Source: Styela clava (Eukaryota; Chordata; Ascidiacea; Stolidobranchia; Styelidae). Taken from it: a stretch of DNA of 64,000 nucleotides. Positions 23,248 to 34,528 of this stretch are shown here, one piece after another (position 1 is the stretch's first letter; every line of letters starts with the position of its first letter). The translations under genes were made by a program, and so were the position numbers. The stretch spans positions 27,705,395 through 27,769,394 of the forward strand of contig NC_135250.1 in the NCBI RefSeq assembly GCF_964204865.1, written 5' to 3'. A model generated the notes under the pieces. That model ran no database searches. It was not told the origin of the DNA and saw only the letters and a program-made list of their open reading frames with translations.

Positions 23248-25195
23248 TCACGAAAAACTGAAATTGTTTTGTTGCTCATCCCAGTCGTCGTCATCTTCGT
23301 TTCCCTCCATATTGTCTGCAAAAGTATAGTTAAAACAAACATATAAGTAGCCTACTTAGTCATGTGTGGCGTGACCTAATGTTAACATTTGTATTGCTTT
23401 TTCGTGTTATGTAGGATTAAAGGTAACGTGCACTGGAGTGGGCGGCATAAAAACCTTGAATGCACATAAATATATTTCAATTCGATAAGTTCCAATTCTT
23501 TGAATTGACTCCCAGCACCACTGCGTAATAGACCACGATGCAGGTCACTTTACTGCTGTTCCGCTGCGGAGTTTGATTGCACTATTTTTTACCGGCTTTA
23601 ATCCGTTTCTCATAGCCATGGTATGGAAATATTCACAGTAGTTATTTAACTTAAACCTCATGTATGGCATAGCAGCATATGGAATCTTCTGAAAGTGGTA
23701 TTAACTTGGATATCATCAAACGGTTTCGATGTGTATGGCCGTGCCCGTACCACTCATGTTACTGAGCGACACTGGAGTCAGAACAAAACTCTTCCAAATA
23801 AGACGAATAGAATACTCTTTTCGCGCGAGTTGAAAATATTCTTACTTCGACTGTCGACTCAGCGTTGGCGAAATTTACCACATGTCTATTTATTGATGTT
23901 ATCGCGTTTAAATATTTTGTACGATGCACAGTCAACACATTTAAAAAAAGTTTCTTTAATAAATTTATTTTTATAACCCTCAACTAATTCGTGATTATGA
24001 TATTGCCCTTGACATATTTTACACACTTGTTTACAAAATCTTGAGATGTCACATGATCACATTGTGCATTTTGGGAATTTCGTTTCGTCGTTTCGAATTT
24101 CTGTGCAAAAAACTTCATGCTTCAAAATTCAATATATATATTATATATATATAATCATAGACAAGCATCCAAATTGGCTATTGCCGTACATACAAATTAT
24201 ATTTTACCACCAATACGACGGCGAAGCCAAGCTTTTAGCTCCTTCTCAGGTACATTTCTAATCCTCGCTAGCCATTTCAGCCACGATCCGCTATTCTTGT
24301 CCTTTGCTCGGGATCTGGAATGAATTAAATAATATGCAATTGAACAATGTTAAAATTCATTTGTACTGTTTGATCAGTTTGAAATAAGATAGCATGATAT
24401 GGCGACATTTCCCATATTCAACTCTAAGAACTCGACGGTTCGTTGACTCATTTCAGGTAAACGTAGATGTCCAACTGGATAATTTCAATACAATTCCTTA
24501 TATTTAGAACCTTTCCAATAGATATAAGATTGGAACTAGTGAATGGACTAAAAAGCTATGGTTCGCCATGTATTTGAGCCGCTCAGTGAATTCCCTTCTT
24601 TGTGATGAAAAATGGAATATCCGTCTCTCTCCCTACCTGTCCTATCAATACCTCAATGGGTCCCTAACATACCAAATCGTGTCATCAGCTCAATAATAAC
24701 AACTAAAAATGTGGGCAATGATTTATCGACGAAGTTTGTTCAGCATTCGAGAGTCAATTAAACATGTCTACCATCAGTGTCCAGAGAAGATACTTAGGCC
24801 ATAATTTTATTCCATTTTTTTTTTTCTTATTTTATTTCTATTACGAGTTCGGGGACCGCCATCTTGGTTCACGTACTACGGGAATACCCCCAGGAAAACC
24901 TGTAACAACTGGTGTTAGATGTTCACGATTCGTATACATGGTTAACCATGGACAAACTAGGATATCATCTTCTATTATATTTTAAAGCAAAGTCACTTGC
25001 CCTTGCATAGGAGCAATGGAGTATAGGAACAAGACCCCTGTGTTTCTATTTATTTTGCTGTCTTGTTTTTATCGAACTTATTCTGTATCACTGTTATTGT
25101 AGCATATATATATTACAATGCACTTACCGCCACAGGGAAGTCGTCGGAGTCACGACGTATAGAAGGATGAAAAGCAACAAGGTCAGCTTAAACAT
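23248..25195 (-). CDS. Small secreted cationic/anionic precursor, copy A (three exons, 80 aa)
   Basis: Exons on the minus strand: 25195-25128, 24314-24208 and 23315-23248. Exon 1 encodes a signal peptide (starts MFKLTLLLFILL, ends TTSLW) and stops at donor CG|GTAAGT in phase 2. Exon 2 follows acceptor ttccag and encodes a 35-residue amphipathic basic core with SWLKWLARIR and KELKAWLRRRIG, about +9 net; its donor is G|GTAAAA in phase 1. Exon 3 follows acceptor tttgcag and encodes an acidic tail (EGNEDDDDWDEQ) ending NNFSFS-stop. Phases join cleanly to give 80 aa. The same three-exon plan recurs in copies B-F. Signal + cationic helix + acidic extension is how several ascidian antimicrobial peptide precursors are built; I do not recognise this sequence as a named family, so that role is inferred. 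A minus-strand AATAAA lies at 23007-23012. Most diverged member of the array and the best amphipathic-helix candidate. Confidence 0.75.
24797..24960 (-). mobile_element. Dispersed 200-bp repeat, partial copy in intron 1 of precursor copy A
   Basis: GGCCATAATTTTATTCC, TTACGAGTTCGGGGACCG and CGTACTACGGGAATACC match parts of the family in reverse. Confidence 0.45.
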
Positions 25196-27640
25196 AACGA
25201 AAGCTGAGGAGTTACAATCTGCAAGTGAAACGTAAGTTAAATTTCAACCAACTGATCTACCGTGAGGTTTGGCTGTTTGTAAATATCTATTATTTTATTT
25301 AATAATCTCATCGAACTAGACTAGACTATAGATATAGTACGTTACATTCCTGATCATATATGTAATTGACATTCTAATACTATTTTCGATGTTGCATTTT
25401 GTTTTTATATGCTTGCTTGAAAGTTGCTGGATTTGGGCTCAAGCCTGTTAGCCACATCACCACTAATTTTCCGGTTTGTTTTCTTTTTTAGGGGTTTGAA
25501 TAATCTTGCTAATCCAAAGGTAAGATGAACAGATCAGAAAATTAGTGTTAGATAATTAATCATAGGTTCTAGTAGGGATAGTGCTATTTGTTTTTTATAT
25601 ACCGTCACTACCGTTTCTCAAAATTCGATCAATAATTTGGCCCTTCATTATCGACAACTCTGAGAGCAATACATTTTCAAGCGAAGTGCCCCGATTTAAG
25701 TAACCATACATACAAGTTAAGCAAGGCTTACAATACTTAACTCCCACGCTGCTTAAAGCTTACCGCGATTAACTCCAACCAAAAGACTTCACGTAATACC
25801 TGTTGGCGAAATCAATTTGAGCGATACATTATGATAGCAGTATGCTATTACTCAATGCTTTTACCTGCTCTGTTATGTCACGCATATTCTATAACAACAA
25901 CATTTTGCAGGTCTGGGAACTAGGTGCAAAGTGTTATATCAAGTTATTCATGTACTGACTTTCTGATCGGTTTTATTCCAGCTCTGTTGAGAATAAAAGC
26001 CGACGAAAATGGGATTAAAAGATGTGTCTTTTCTGTAGCCTTGTTTAGGGTGAAATCGTAAAAATAAATGAAATTGATAATGAGCCAGAATTGAATATAA
26101 AGTATATTTATTCACAGAACGCTTAAATTCAGTTGCAGCTTGCAAGCAATTAATATTTAGTATATATATCAAGCCCACCTTCTGAAAGATATTCGGGCTA
26201 TTTCCTCAACGTTTGTGAGTAGCCCACTGGAAGTAAAAACAAGACTAATGGTTGTAATTTATACATTTGGCTGATTAGTGGCAATATTTAGGCAACTTTG
26301 ATAAATGCATTAGAATATTTCAAAACCTATTTGTATGCCGGTTTTAACTCGAGCCTGAAGCTAGTGCGAGTATTATCTTAACTAAGTATGGATCGACGCG
26401 CTACTGTGGTTGACGATTTGAGTGTCTTCCATTGCATTCTCTCTTGGCCAGGCCTGCCCAACCTTCTCAGTGGCGGGGACACTTTCACATGAAGAAATTC
26501 ATTGCGGTCACAACGATTTACCAAACTCGAATACCAGCTGATTCACATCGGTTGCGCGTCCCTGAATTAAACGCTTGGATTGCACAACGCACTGGCTGAT
26601 TTCAGACGAGCACACGAGAACACACTTCCGTCAACTAAGACGTCAAAATTGAGTGTTATTTTTGCGTCATGATATTTTTTTTATCTAAATACTTCCAGGG
26701 ACAATGATACTGTTTCAACTTTTAATGAACGTGACGTGCGCTAATATCGCGTGAGTTTTGACAACTTTTTAGTTTTGTAAATTTCGAAACAATAATACAA
26801 GCACCTAATTAAGTAACTATGATTTCGTAGTGGATATATTAATTTGAATAAGTAGAAATGTTATTAGTCAATGCGGAATTTAACAGATACGCTGTGACGA
26901 CATTTAAGAAGTTTTATATAACGAAAAAAAATAACATAGACACGATGGAAAAATACAAACAGAAAAAGAGACGGCGAATCCCAGATCCAGTAGCAAAGAC
27001 TTTTTATTTTACAGGGGCGATCAAATCGGACACGATGGATATTAATCAGAATAAATTAATTCGGCTGCTTTCGTCAGCCACTCGCCGCCAACTATCGTGA
27101 AATAGCTTTAGAATTTGCGGGCCTGCAAGAAATGAAACGAACTTTATCATCAATGTTCACCAGAACGCAAGACTTGATACGTGATAATAATAAGAAGACC
27201 CAACAATTGGATGTAGATGGCCCGAACAGTAACACCAAAATCGCAAAACATATTTTAGATTGTAAAAAATACTAATAATTTAAAGTCTGCTTATAAACTC
27301 ATTATATAGCGGTCCGCAATAGACAGCTTGGCGTACCACATGCTGCCGACGGTTGGACAGCCTTGCTTTAGGTATTGTAAAGCAGCAAATACTCTCTTAT
27401 TTGATCTATATCGTATAATAGAGGCTGACATTAAGAAACAGCATTTTTGAAGTATTTGTATGTATATTGCAGTAATGAATATATTTCTAAATGTAAACGT
27501 TAGAGAAGAGACTATAAGTATGCACACTTGATATAACACACTTTTGCAGTCATTTTAATTTAATAGCAGTAGGCTACTTTAATAATTGGCTACACTGTTT
27601 ACATTTCTTTCAAAGTGGCGTCAACTGATGTTTCAGTCTC
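25196..27640. other. Region between precursor copies A and B
   Basis: 25650-25870 and 27400-27540 are duplicated at 41940-42160 and 42700-42780. Holds the old hAT-like element. No additional exon found. Confidence 0.55.
26449..27365. mobile_element. Old hAT-like element
   Basis: Ends CAGGCCTGCCCAACC and GGTTGGACAGCCTTG form imperfect inverted repeats (12 of 15). The flanking octamers CTCTTGGC and CTTTAGGT match at 5 of 8, so the insertion is old. A frame at 26858-27100 on the plus strand has no recognisable motif. Confidence 0.5.
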
Positions 27641-28880
27641 TTATTCGAAAGAAAACTCTTCCAAATCTTCGTCTGTAAAACCACTTTGTGGGTGCCATTG
27701 AGGTTGAAATCCTAAAAGAACAAGTTCAATCGTGAGATACATGTTCCACATTGATTGAGTTTATCAGTACTCCCGTAGTATGTGTACCAGGTTAGGGTTG
27801 GGCCTTAATTTTATTCCAATTTTCCCTATTTTAGTTCTATTACTAGTTCGGTGACTGTCTTGTGTTAGCCAAGTGAATATACCCCCTGCCCATAGGCTTC
27901 CGTCCCTTTACACAACTTGTGTGAAGTAGTCGAAAAAAATAAGTTACCTCCATATTGGTACACACACTCCTTGAGCGCCAGTTTAGCTAACTCAGGCATA
28001 AAATACTTTACCGGTATAAGAAAGGATATATTTCATTCATGTGTATATATATTTATTCACAACAGCAATATTCCTCGTTTAGTTTTCATTTTCAATATTA
28101 TGAATGCTTAATATCTTTTGTACGAGTATTTTTAAAAGAACAAGATGGGCACTCGCTACTCCGAGTTTTCCAATTGCAGACTCACAGTTATATAAAGTTC
28201 CTCTATTAAAATAACTTACTAGTAAAATGTAGCAGTGGCTAAAACATGGTTCCAATTTAATTTGACTTAACAGTTTTGAAGTCTGACTAAATTACCGATA
28301 CCTTGGAGTTCAAAATGATGTTTTCGGGGGTATAAATAATGTCTTCAACACCAGCTTGCAACAACAGATTTCAAATCTATATTTCTGGTCTAAATACCAT
28401 TTAAAACTTTTTTTAGCGAATGTTTTAAATTTCAATAAAAACGAAATATTCTCACTTTTTGTGCCCCATTTCATTGGACGAAAGAAAGTTGTGCGAACTA
28501 TTCCGCCACGAATTGTTTCACGAGGTCTTTGAAATGTGTGTCTAAATGGTCGATAAGTTTCTGTTCTTTTGCTGAAAAATTAGAGAAATATAAAATACAG
28601 ATACGGCAGAATGAATTAAATTAGCTCATTATTAGAAACCTCATTCTTTTCATCTTCAAAACGAAATGTGCTATTTTAAATTCACAGTTTTCACCGTGAT
28701 TACGCCTTTGTTTTTTGAAAACATTAGAAAATAACTAAAATTTCGTATTTCGTGCAAATTAAAAATATATATGAAACCAATAGATATAAAAACTTAAGAG
28801 ATGTCGACCTACCTCCACCACGAAGTTGATGTTTGGATTAGAAGTCCAACAATGCAAATGAATAAAATCATTCCATGCAT
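27641..28880 (-). CDS. Small secreted cationic/anionic precursor, copy B (three exons, 84 aa)
   Basis: Exons: 28880-28813, 28571-28456 and 27711-27641. Exon 1 (68 nt, same length as in copy A) encodes MHGMILFICIVGLLIQ plus TSTSWW, a signal peptide, with donor AG|GTAGGT. Exon 2 (116 nt, acceptor tttttcag, donor A|GTGAGA) encodes an arginine-rich core beginning SKRTETYRPFR and ending RPMKWGTK, about +9 net. Exon 3 (71 nt, acceptor ttcttttag) encodes FQPQWHPQSGF and the acidic end TDEDLEEFSFE-stop. Intron phases are 2 and 1, as in every copy. A dibasic KR directly follows the signal region and could be a processing point. A TATA box lies 37 nt upstream of the ATG. The nearest relatives are copies C and D. 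Function unknown; an antimicrobial or signalling peptide is the inference. Confidence 0.75.
27776..27975 (-). mobile_element. Dispersed 200-bp repeat, copy 3
   Basis: Reverse orientation; lies in intron 2 of precursor copy B. Ends GTATGTGTACCAGG and CCATATTGGTACACACACTC show the short inverted termini. Confidence 0.65.
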
Positions 28881-28916
28881 TATTTGGGTTATAATCTAGT
28901 TAACAAAAGAAACCAC

Positions 28917-28923
28917 TTTTATA
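28917..28923 (-). promoter_or_regulatory. TATA box of copy B
   Basis: TATAAAA on the minus strand within CTTATAAAAG, 37 nt upstream of the ATG. The same CTTATAAAAG block precedes copies C and F, which argues for a real core promoter. Confidence 0.55.
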
Positions 28924-29626
28924 AGCTAGTCGTACGGTGCTAAACAATAACATGAAAAATGCATTAGTTTTACCATTGTTTTAACTTCTCAATAATCACT
29001 TCTCAATTCGCCATAATACTTCATTACTCGTCAACTTTCTCATTTTAAAGTATAAGAAACTAAATATTACTGACCACAACATATTGAATGCGTGCAACAC
29101 CTCCGAATGTCGATGTTTATTAAACATACTCGAACTTTGGGGGCAGGATGACCAAACTTTTTTTTTCCATGTTTTGGTTTCATCGCCTAATATCACGAAG
29201 TCTGCGATACTTTTGTCTCAGTTTCGTTTGTTATGGAACGTTCTTCATCAATCATGTTGTGAATCGATACAAGCTCATCTCTGTCTTATGTTAGTTGAGA
29301 ATAATATTGAGTCATTTCACGCGCCGTCATTTTACAATATGAACTACATGAAAATTCTGATGTTTTTGTATTCATAAGCAAAGAGTATGACAGAGTCTAT
29401 TTTTCTTTGTCGATATCAAAAGCAATGCAATAGTCATAAAACATTACACTTACATCGGCATGGCTTTGGTATCTTTCAAAAAACATCTAAAAACTTTAAA
29501 ACCTATCTTGTGCAAAAAAATATAAAAGACAGTATTCATATACTCCTTCAATCAACGATAGTTACAATCTATTATTCGTGATTGACATTATTTATAGTTT
29601 TTAAAGGGTGAAATGATTCTTTAGAA

Positions 29627-29902
29627 CAGTTTTCAAACGTGCTCTATTTTTAGAACTTTTCAAGTCTCGCGCCCTACCTCGAAAATAACTAGATATTACT
29701 AGAATAACAGCTGGTATGTCGAAAGTGTGGTTTATTCCAGAAAATACGTTGAAAATGCGTGGGTGGAACGTAAATATATATAAAATATCCAAAATAAGGT
29801 GGAAGATCAAATCTAACAAATATTTTAATAATTTCACGCCCTTTCAAAAAATTGTTCACGCCCCTTTTTGGTTGGACGCGCCTCACCGTTTGAGAACCAC
29901 TG
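29627..29902. mobile_element. hAT-like MITE upstream of copy B
   Basis: Ends CAGTTTTCAAACG and CGTTTGAGAACCACTG form imperfect terminal inverted repeats. Perfect 8-bp target duplications CTTTAGAA sit at 29619-29626 and 29903-29910. The same insertion with the same flanking octamer lies upstream of copy C (33177-33358), so it entered before the unit duplicated. Confidence 0.85.
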
Positions 29903-31074
29903 CTTTAGAATGTCGGATTGTCATGTTGGAGAGGTGTTGAGGGAGTACTATGTACCAAGAAGCCATTGAGAGTGTTATATCAACCTTGTGTGACACTTGA
30001 TTTATCTGGCGCTAACAGCGACATTTTAGGGTAAATATCGAATGATAATCTAGTCTTGTGGAACTATTTTTGTACAAAAATAAAAGCAATACTTCATGAT
30101 GTTTGGAATATTTCATTGAATAATATTGACTATTGCATATGCTGAACAAACTATTCCGGTATTTTAGAAACACGTATGCGTATTTCAAGCAAGGTGTGAA
30201 ATACCAACGGTAATTCAGGTGTTCACAGAATCCAGTACTTTGAGATATCACATGATTGCATTGTGCCCGTTGCGGTGTAAGAGGGTCCGACGTTCCCAAT
30301 TCCGGTGCAAAAAAAAACTCGTTTGATAACGAATTTCTATACAGAGACAAACTTCAGCGGATGAAGTCGGCAAATTACATTGTTTTGTTAACATGGTTGA
30401 GGTCCCTATCCTCGAAACGAATTTGCCCAGCTTTAGCTAAAATGAGATCTTCATGTGGCGGAGTCTTCATGTGTATTCAGTTTATTATATTGTTACTTAT
30501 CGATCTTTAGATCGGTAAGTATGTTGATAGGTGTTTGTTTGTCTGTTAGATGCACGCGATATCTCACGAACGCGTGGTTGATTCTGCTCCAAATTTTGCA
30601 TGTGCATTCATCATATCTCGGACCAGAAGCCTATTAATTTTGGATTTATTAATTATGTCGTATAATTAGCGAGTTATTAATTAATTAGTGATGGGACACG
30701 CGGTGTCACTATAGAGTCATGAATCGAAACCGCAGTTTCGATCGATAAGTCTTCAGTCTCCGACCGATATTCTTTTCTAAGTATTATCAAGTTACCGTAT
30801 TTGATCAGTTTTTGGTGACCTGACTAATTTTCATTCCATTCCTTGGCATTGTAATTAAGTAACTTCTCTTCTGATTTGGTATTTATGCAATTTGCATTTG
30901 AATAACGAATGTTTCAGTAATGAATGTAATTCCATATTAAACGTTACACAGAGAAGAGACTAAGAATACACAAATGCATAAGAAACACGCACTAGCATTT
31001 TGTGTGTCAACAAAAATCTACTTCAATTTGGATACCAGGTCATTTTGAGTGGCTGCAATTAGTGTTTTAGCTTC

Positions 31075-32538
31075 TTATTCGAATAAAAAATCTTCCAAAT
31101 CTTCGTCTGCAGAATCACCTTGGACGTCCCACCTAGATAGGAATCCTGTGTATACAAACGTCAATCGTGAGATACATGTTCTACATTGACTGTCTTTTGC
31201 CAACTAGCTCCGGCCCGAAACACTTTGACAATATGAACATAACATTCCATAGGGGTATATAAATAATGACTATATTAATATTTCTAAGTTCGTTTCTCTA
31301 TGGGTTTTCGACTTTATAAATAATGTTTTCCATGAGTATTTTCAAAAGCACAAGATCTATCGAGATGTGCACTCGCTACTTCGACTCCAGATTACTAGGT
31401 GATATATATGTAACACTGCCTCAATCTCGTAGCTAAAATTATTTATCACTGCACATTAATCCCGTGAAAAGCATTGTTTCAATTTGATTCAACTTCGAAG
31501 TTAAACATCTGACTAAACAAATCTGTTCCGCCCCGCACCCTACATCAGGGGAATAAAATTGATACTTTATGAAAATATAAATAAAGACTTTAACACCAGC
31601 TAGCAACAGACTCTAAATCCAATGTCTGTTAAGAATAGAAAATTGGAATTTTTTTGAGCGACTGTTGTCAATTATCACATTTAACGGATTGTTCTTACCC
31701 TTTACATCCCATTTCCATGAATGGTAATTGGTTGTCTTTACCCCCCATTTACTTGGACGGAAATAGGTTGTTCTGGAAAAAAAAAAACGGTATGAAATAC
31801 AGATATGGTTCGTTTGTAGAATACATAATTAAGTCTGTCGTGGACAGTGTCGTCTTTACCATTGACCTAGAGGCATCTAGCTCTCTCAATTGTAAAGGTT
31901 TCTTCCAGAATGAAGCCGGTATAAAATGTTACAAAACTGATATTTGTTTAATGTTTTGGGCGGGTTATTATATTTTGTCCCAAATTTTTTAGCGTCCAAA
32001 AGATTAAAACAGAATACGACCGAATCAATAAATTTGTCCAGTTTTAAAAATCGCTACCTCTTCAATCTTGATAACGTAATATGCTATTTTAAAATACCAG
32101 TTTACCGTAATAATGCCATTACGTTTTTGAAAAAAAGAGAAAATATCTCAGCAACAACGAATCTAATACTTGATATATTTATTACTAGTTCGTATCGGTA
32201 GACGTATTTCATGCAAGTTAAAATAAATTCAATACGTCATATGCAAGAAATGTATATGATGAAGTCACAAGGGTTTCATGACGTCAATATTACTCGAGTT
32301 ACAAAGACTGATTTCTCTGACTGATTTGCGTTTTCATTGTAAGCCACAGTTGAATAATTACAAAAGCTTTCAACCGTTACTAACAAAAATTAGGAAATAC
32401 ATGGATTCGACAAAAATATTAAAACTTTAAATACTGTCCTCATAACCCCGATAAGATATCGACCTACCTATACCATGCCGAAGTTGATGTTTGGATTAGA
32501 AGTTCAACAATGCAAATGAGTAAAATCATTCTATTCAT
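31075..32538 (-). CDS. Small secreted cationic/anionic precursor, copy C (three exons, 71 aa)
   Basis: Exons: 32538-32468, 31772-31699 and 31145-31075. Exon 1 encodes MNRMILLICIVELLIQ then TSTSAWY, donor AG|GTAGGT. Exon 2 is shorter than in copy B (74 nt): its acceptor is a poly-pyrimidine tract ending ttccag, and it keeps only the C-terminal part of the core, TTYFRPSKWGVK, plus a second tract NYHSWKWDVK. Exon 3 (71 nt, acceptor acacag) encodes FLSRWDVQGDSA then DEDLEDFLFE-stop. The phases are 2 and 1 as in the other copies. Core charge is about +5, less than B or D. The shortened exon 2 could reflect a deletion with a shifted acceptor, so expression of this exact form is less sure. TATA box 59 nt upstream. 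Confidence 0.62.
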
Positions 32539-32596
32539 TATGTAGCTTTGGATCTATAAGTTCCTGCAAAATAATCCACTACTTATTTATCTCAAC

Positions 32597-32603
32597 TTTT
32601 ATA
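32597..32603 (-). promoter_or_regulatory. TATA box of copy C
   Basis: TATAAAA on the minus strand in the shared CTTATAAAAG block, 59 nt upstream of the ATG, the same distance as in copy F. Confidence 0.5.
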
Positions 32604-33176
32604 AGCTAGTCGAATGTAGCTGGACAATTACATAAAAAAATACACTGGTTTTACCACTGATTCTACTGCTTATTAATCAACTCCCAATTTGCCATATATT
32701 TTTTTTAATTCAGTTATCTACTTAGAAGTATACGCATACGAAACAAAATATTACTGGCTACAACATATCTGATGCCTGCAACGCCTCCGAATGTGGATGT
32801 TTATTAAACATAATCGAACTTTAAATCGGGGGCAGAATGATGGAATCGTGTTATTTTTCATGTTTTTGTTTCATTGCGTAATATCCCGAAGTTTACGATA
32901 CTATCATGTCAGTTTCGTTTGTTATGGCAATTACTTCATTAAGCATGTTGTGTATCGATACAAGTTCATCTCTGTCTTATGTTAGTTGGAAGTAATAATG
33001 GCGAGTCATTCCACGCACCGTTATTTTACAATACGAGCGATGGGAAAATCCTGATATTTATGTCTCATTAAGAAAACAGTAGGACAAAAAGTCTATTTAT
33101 TGTGCTTTGCCGATATCAAAGGCAATGCAATAGCAATAAAACGTTACGCTTACTTGGGGGAAATATTTCTTTAGAA

Positions 33177-33358
33177 CAGTTCTGAAACTTTTGAAGCCGT
33201 GCTCTCTTTTTTAGAATTTGTCAATTCTAAATAAATATAAATATTTAAAATAAAGAGGTTAAGATAAAATCTAACAAATAATTTAAGTTTATTTTGCTTA
33301 ACGTCCCCTCAAAAACGCCAATTTGTATGGCGTGCCCACCGTTTGAGAACCAAAACTG
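33177..33358. mobile_element. hAT-like MITE upstream of copy C (orthologous insertion)
   Basis: Bounded by CTTTAGAA at 33169-33176 and 33359-33366. Starts CAGTTCTGAAAC and ends GTTTGAGAACCAAAACTG. Shorter than its counterpart at 29627 because of internal loss. Confidence 0.8.
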
Positions 33359-34528
33359 CTTTAGAATGTCAACATAAATAAGTGCCTTTAACGAATGAAT
33401 AGTAAGCAATTGCGTAGTCATGCGAAGACGATTTTGCTGATGAGCTGGTTTGGATCTACACAAAAACGTTGGAGAAATATTGGTAGAGTACCATGCACGA
33501 AGCAGCTATTGAGAGTGCTTTATATCATCTTCACTGGACTCACCTATCTACCCATTGTGAAACTTATCCGGCGTTATCAACGACATTTTAAGTTTAATAT
33601 CGTATACCAAACTGATCTCGTAGAGTCAATGATTTTTAAATTAAAATATACTTCATGAATGTTGATGTTTAAAATAAAATAATTATATGGAACAATTGGT
33701 ATGCATATATTTGTTCGTAAGTACTTGGTATGTTGGCAAGCTTGCTTGGCCTAACGTGCAGCTGAGAAATCACAGACATCGTCACATCCCATCCCCCATG
33801 TTGTAAAATATTGACTAGCATATTATGCTCAACCATCGATTCCGGTATTTCGGAAACACGTATGCGTACTTAGAGCAAGGTGAGAAATCTCAACGGTAAG
33901 TAAGGCGTTCACAAAAGCCAGTACTTCGAGATGTCACATGATTACATTGTGCCTGTTGCAGTGTAACTTGCAGACGTTTCAAATCTTTGCCAAAAAAAAA
34001 ATTTGTTTGTTGTCGGATTTCTAAACGGGATTTGACTTTAGCTGATGAAGTCGGCAATTACATTATTTTGGTCACACCGGTTGTGGTCTATATCCTCGAC
34101 ACGAATATACTCAGTGGCAATCGTGCGCCATGTGTTTAGCTTAAATGGAATCTTCATGTGGCAGAGATACTTCATGTGTGTTCATTATATTATATTGTCT
34201 AATTATTATCAAGTCAACTCATAAAGCCTGCACCGACATGTATCCTATCGCGGTTGGTGACCTGACTAATTTTCATTCCATTCCTTGGCATTGTAATGAA
34301 GTAACTTCTCTTCTGATTTGGTATCTATGCAATTTGCATTTGAATATCGGATGTTTCAGTAATGAATGTATTTCCATATTAAAACATTACACTGAGAAGA
34401 GGCTAAGAATTCACATTGATATAAAAATCCTCCATCAGTATATTCCAGGTCAATGTATTGTCCATACTTTTAATTAGACACAAATTTTTCAGTTCTCTTG
34501 GAATGGCTGCAATTGGTGCTTTAGCTTC

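Noticed and set aside
26858-27100. Plus-strand frame inside the old hAT-like element as a transposase
   Set aside because: Lysine/arginine-rich, but no hAT dimerisation or DDE motif can be seen and it is only 80 codons.
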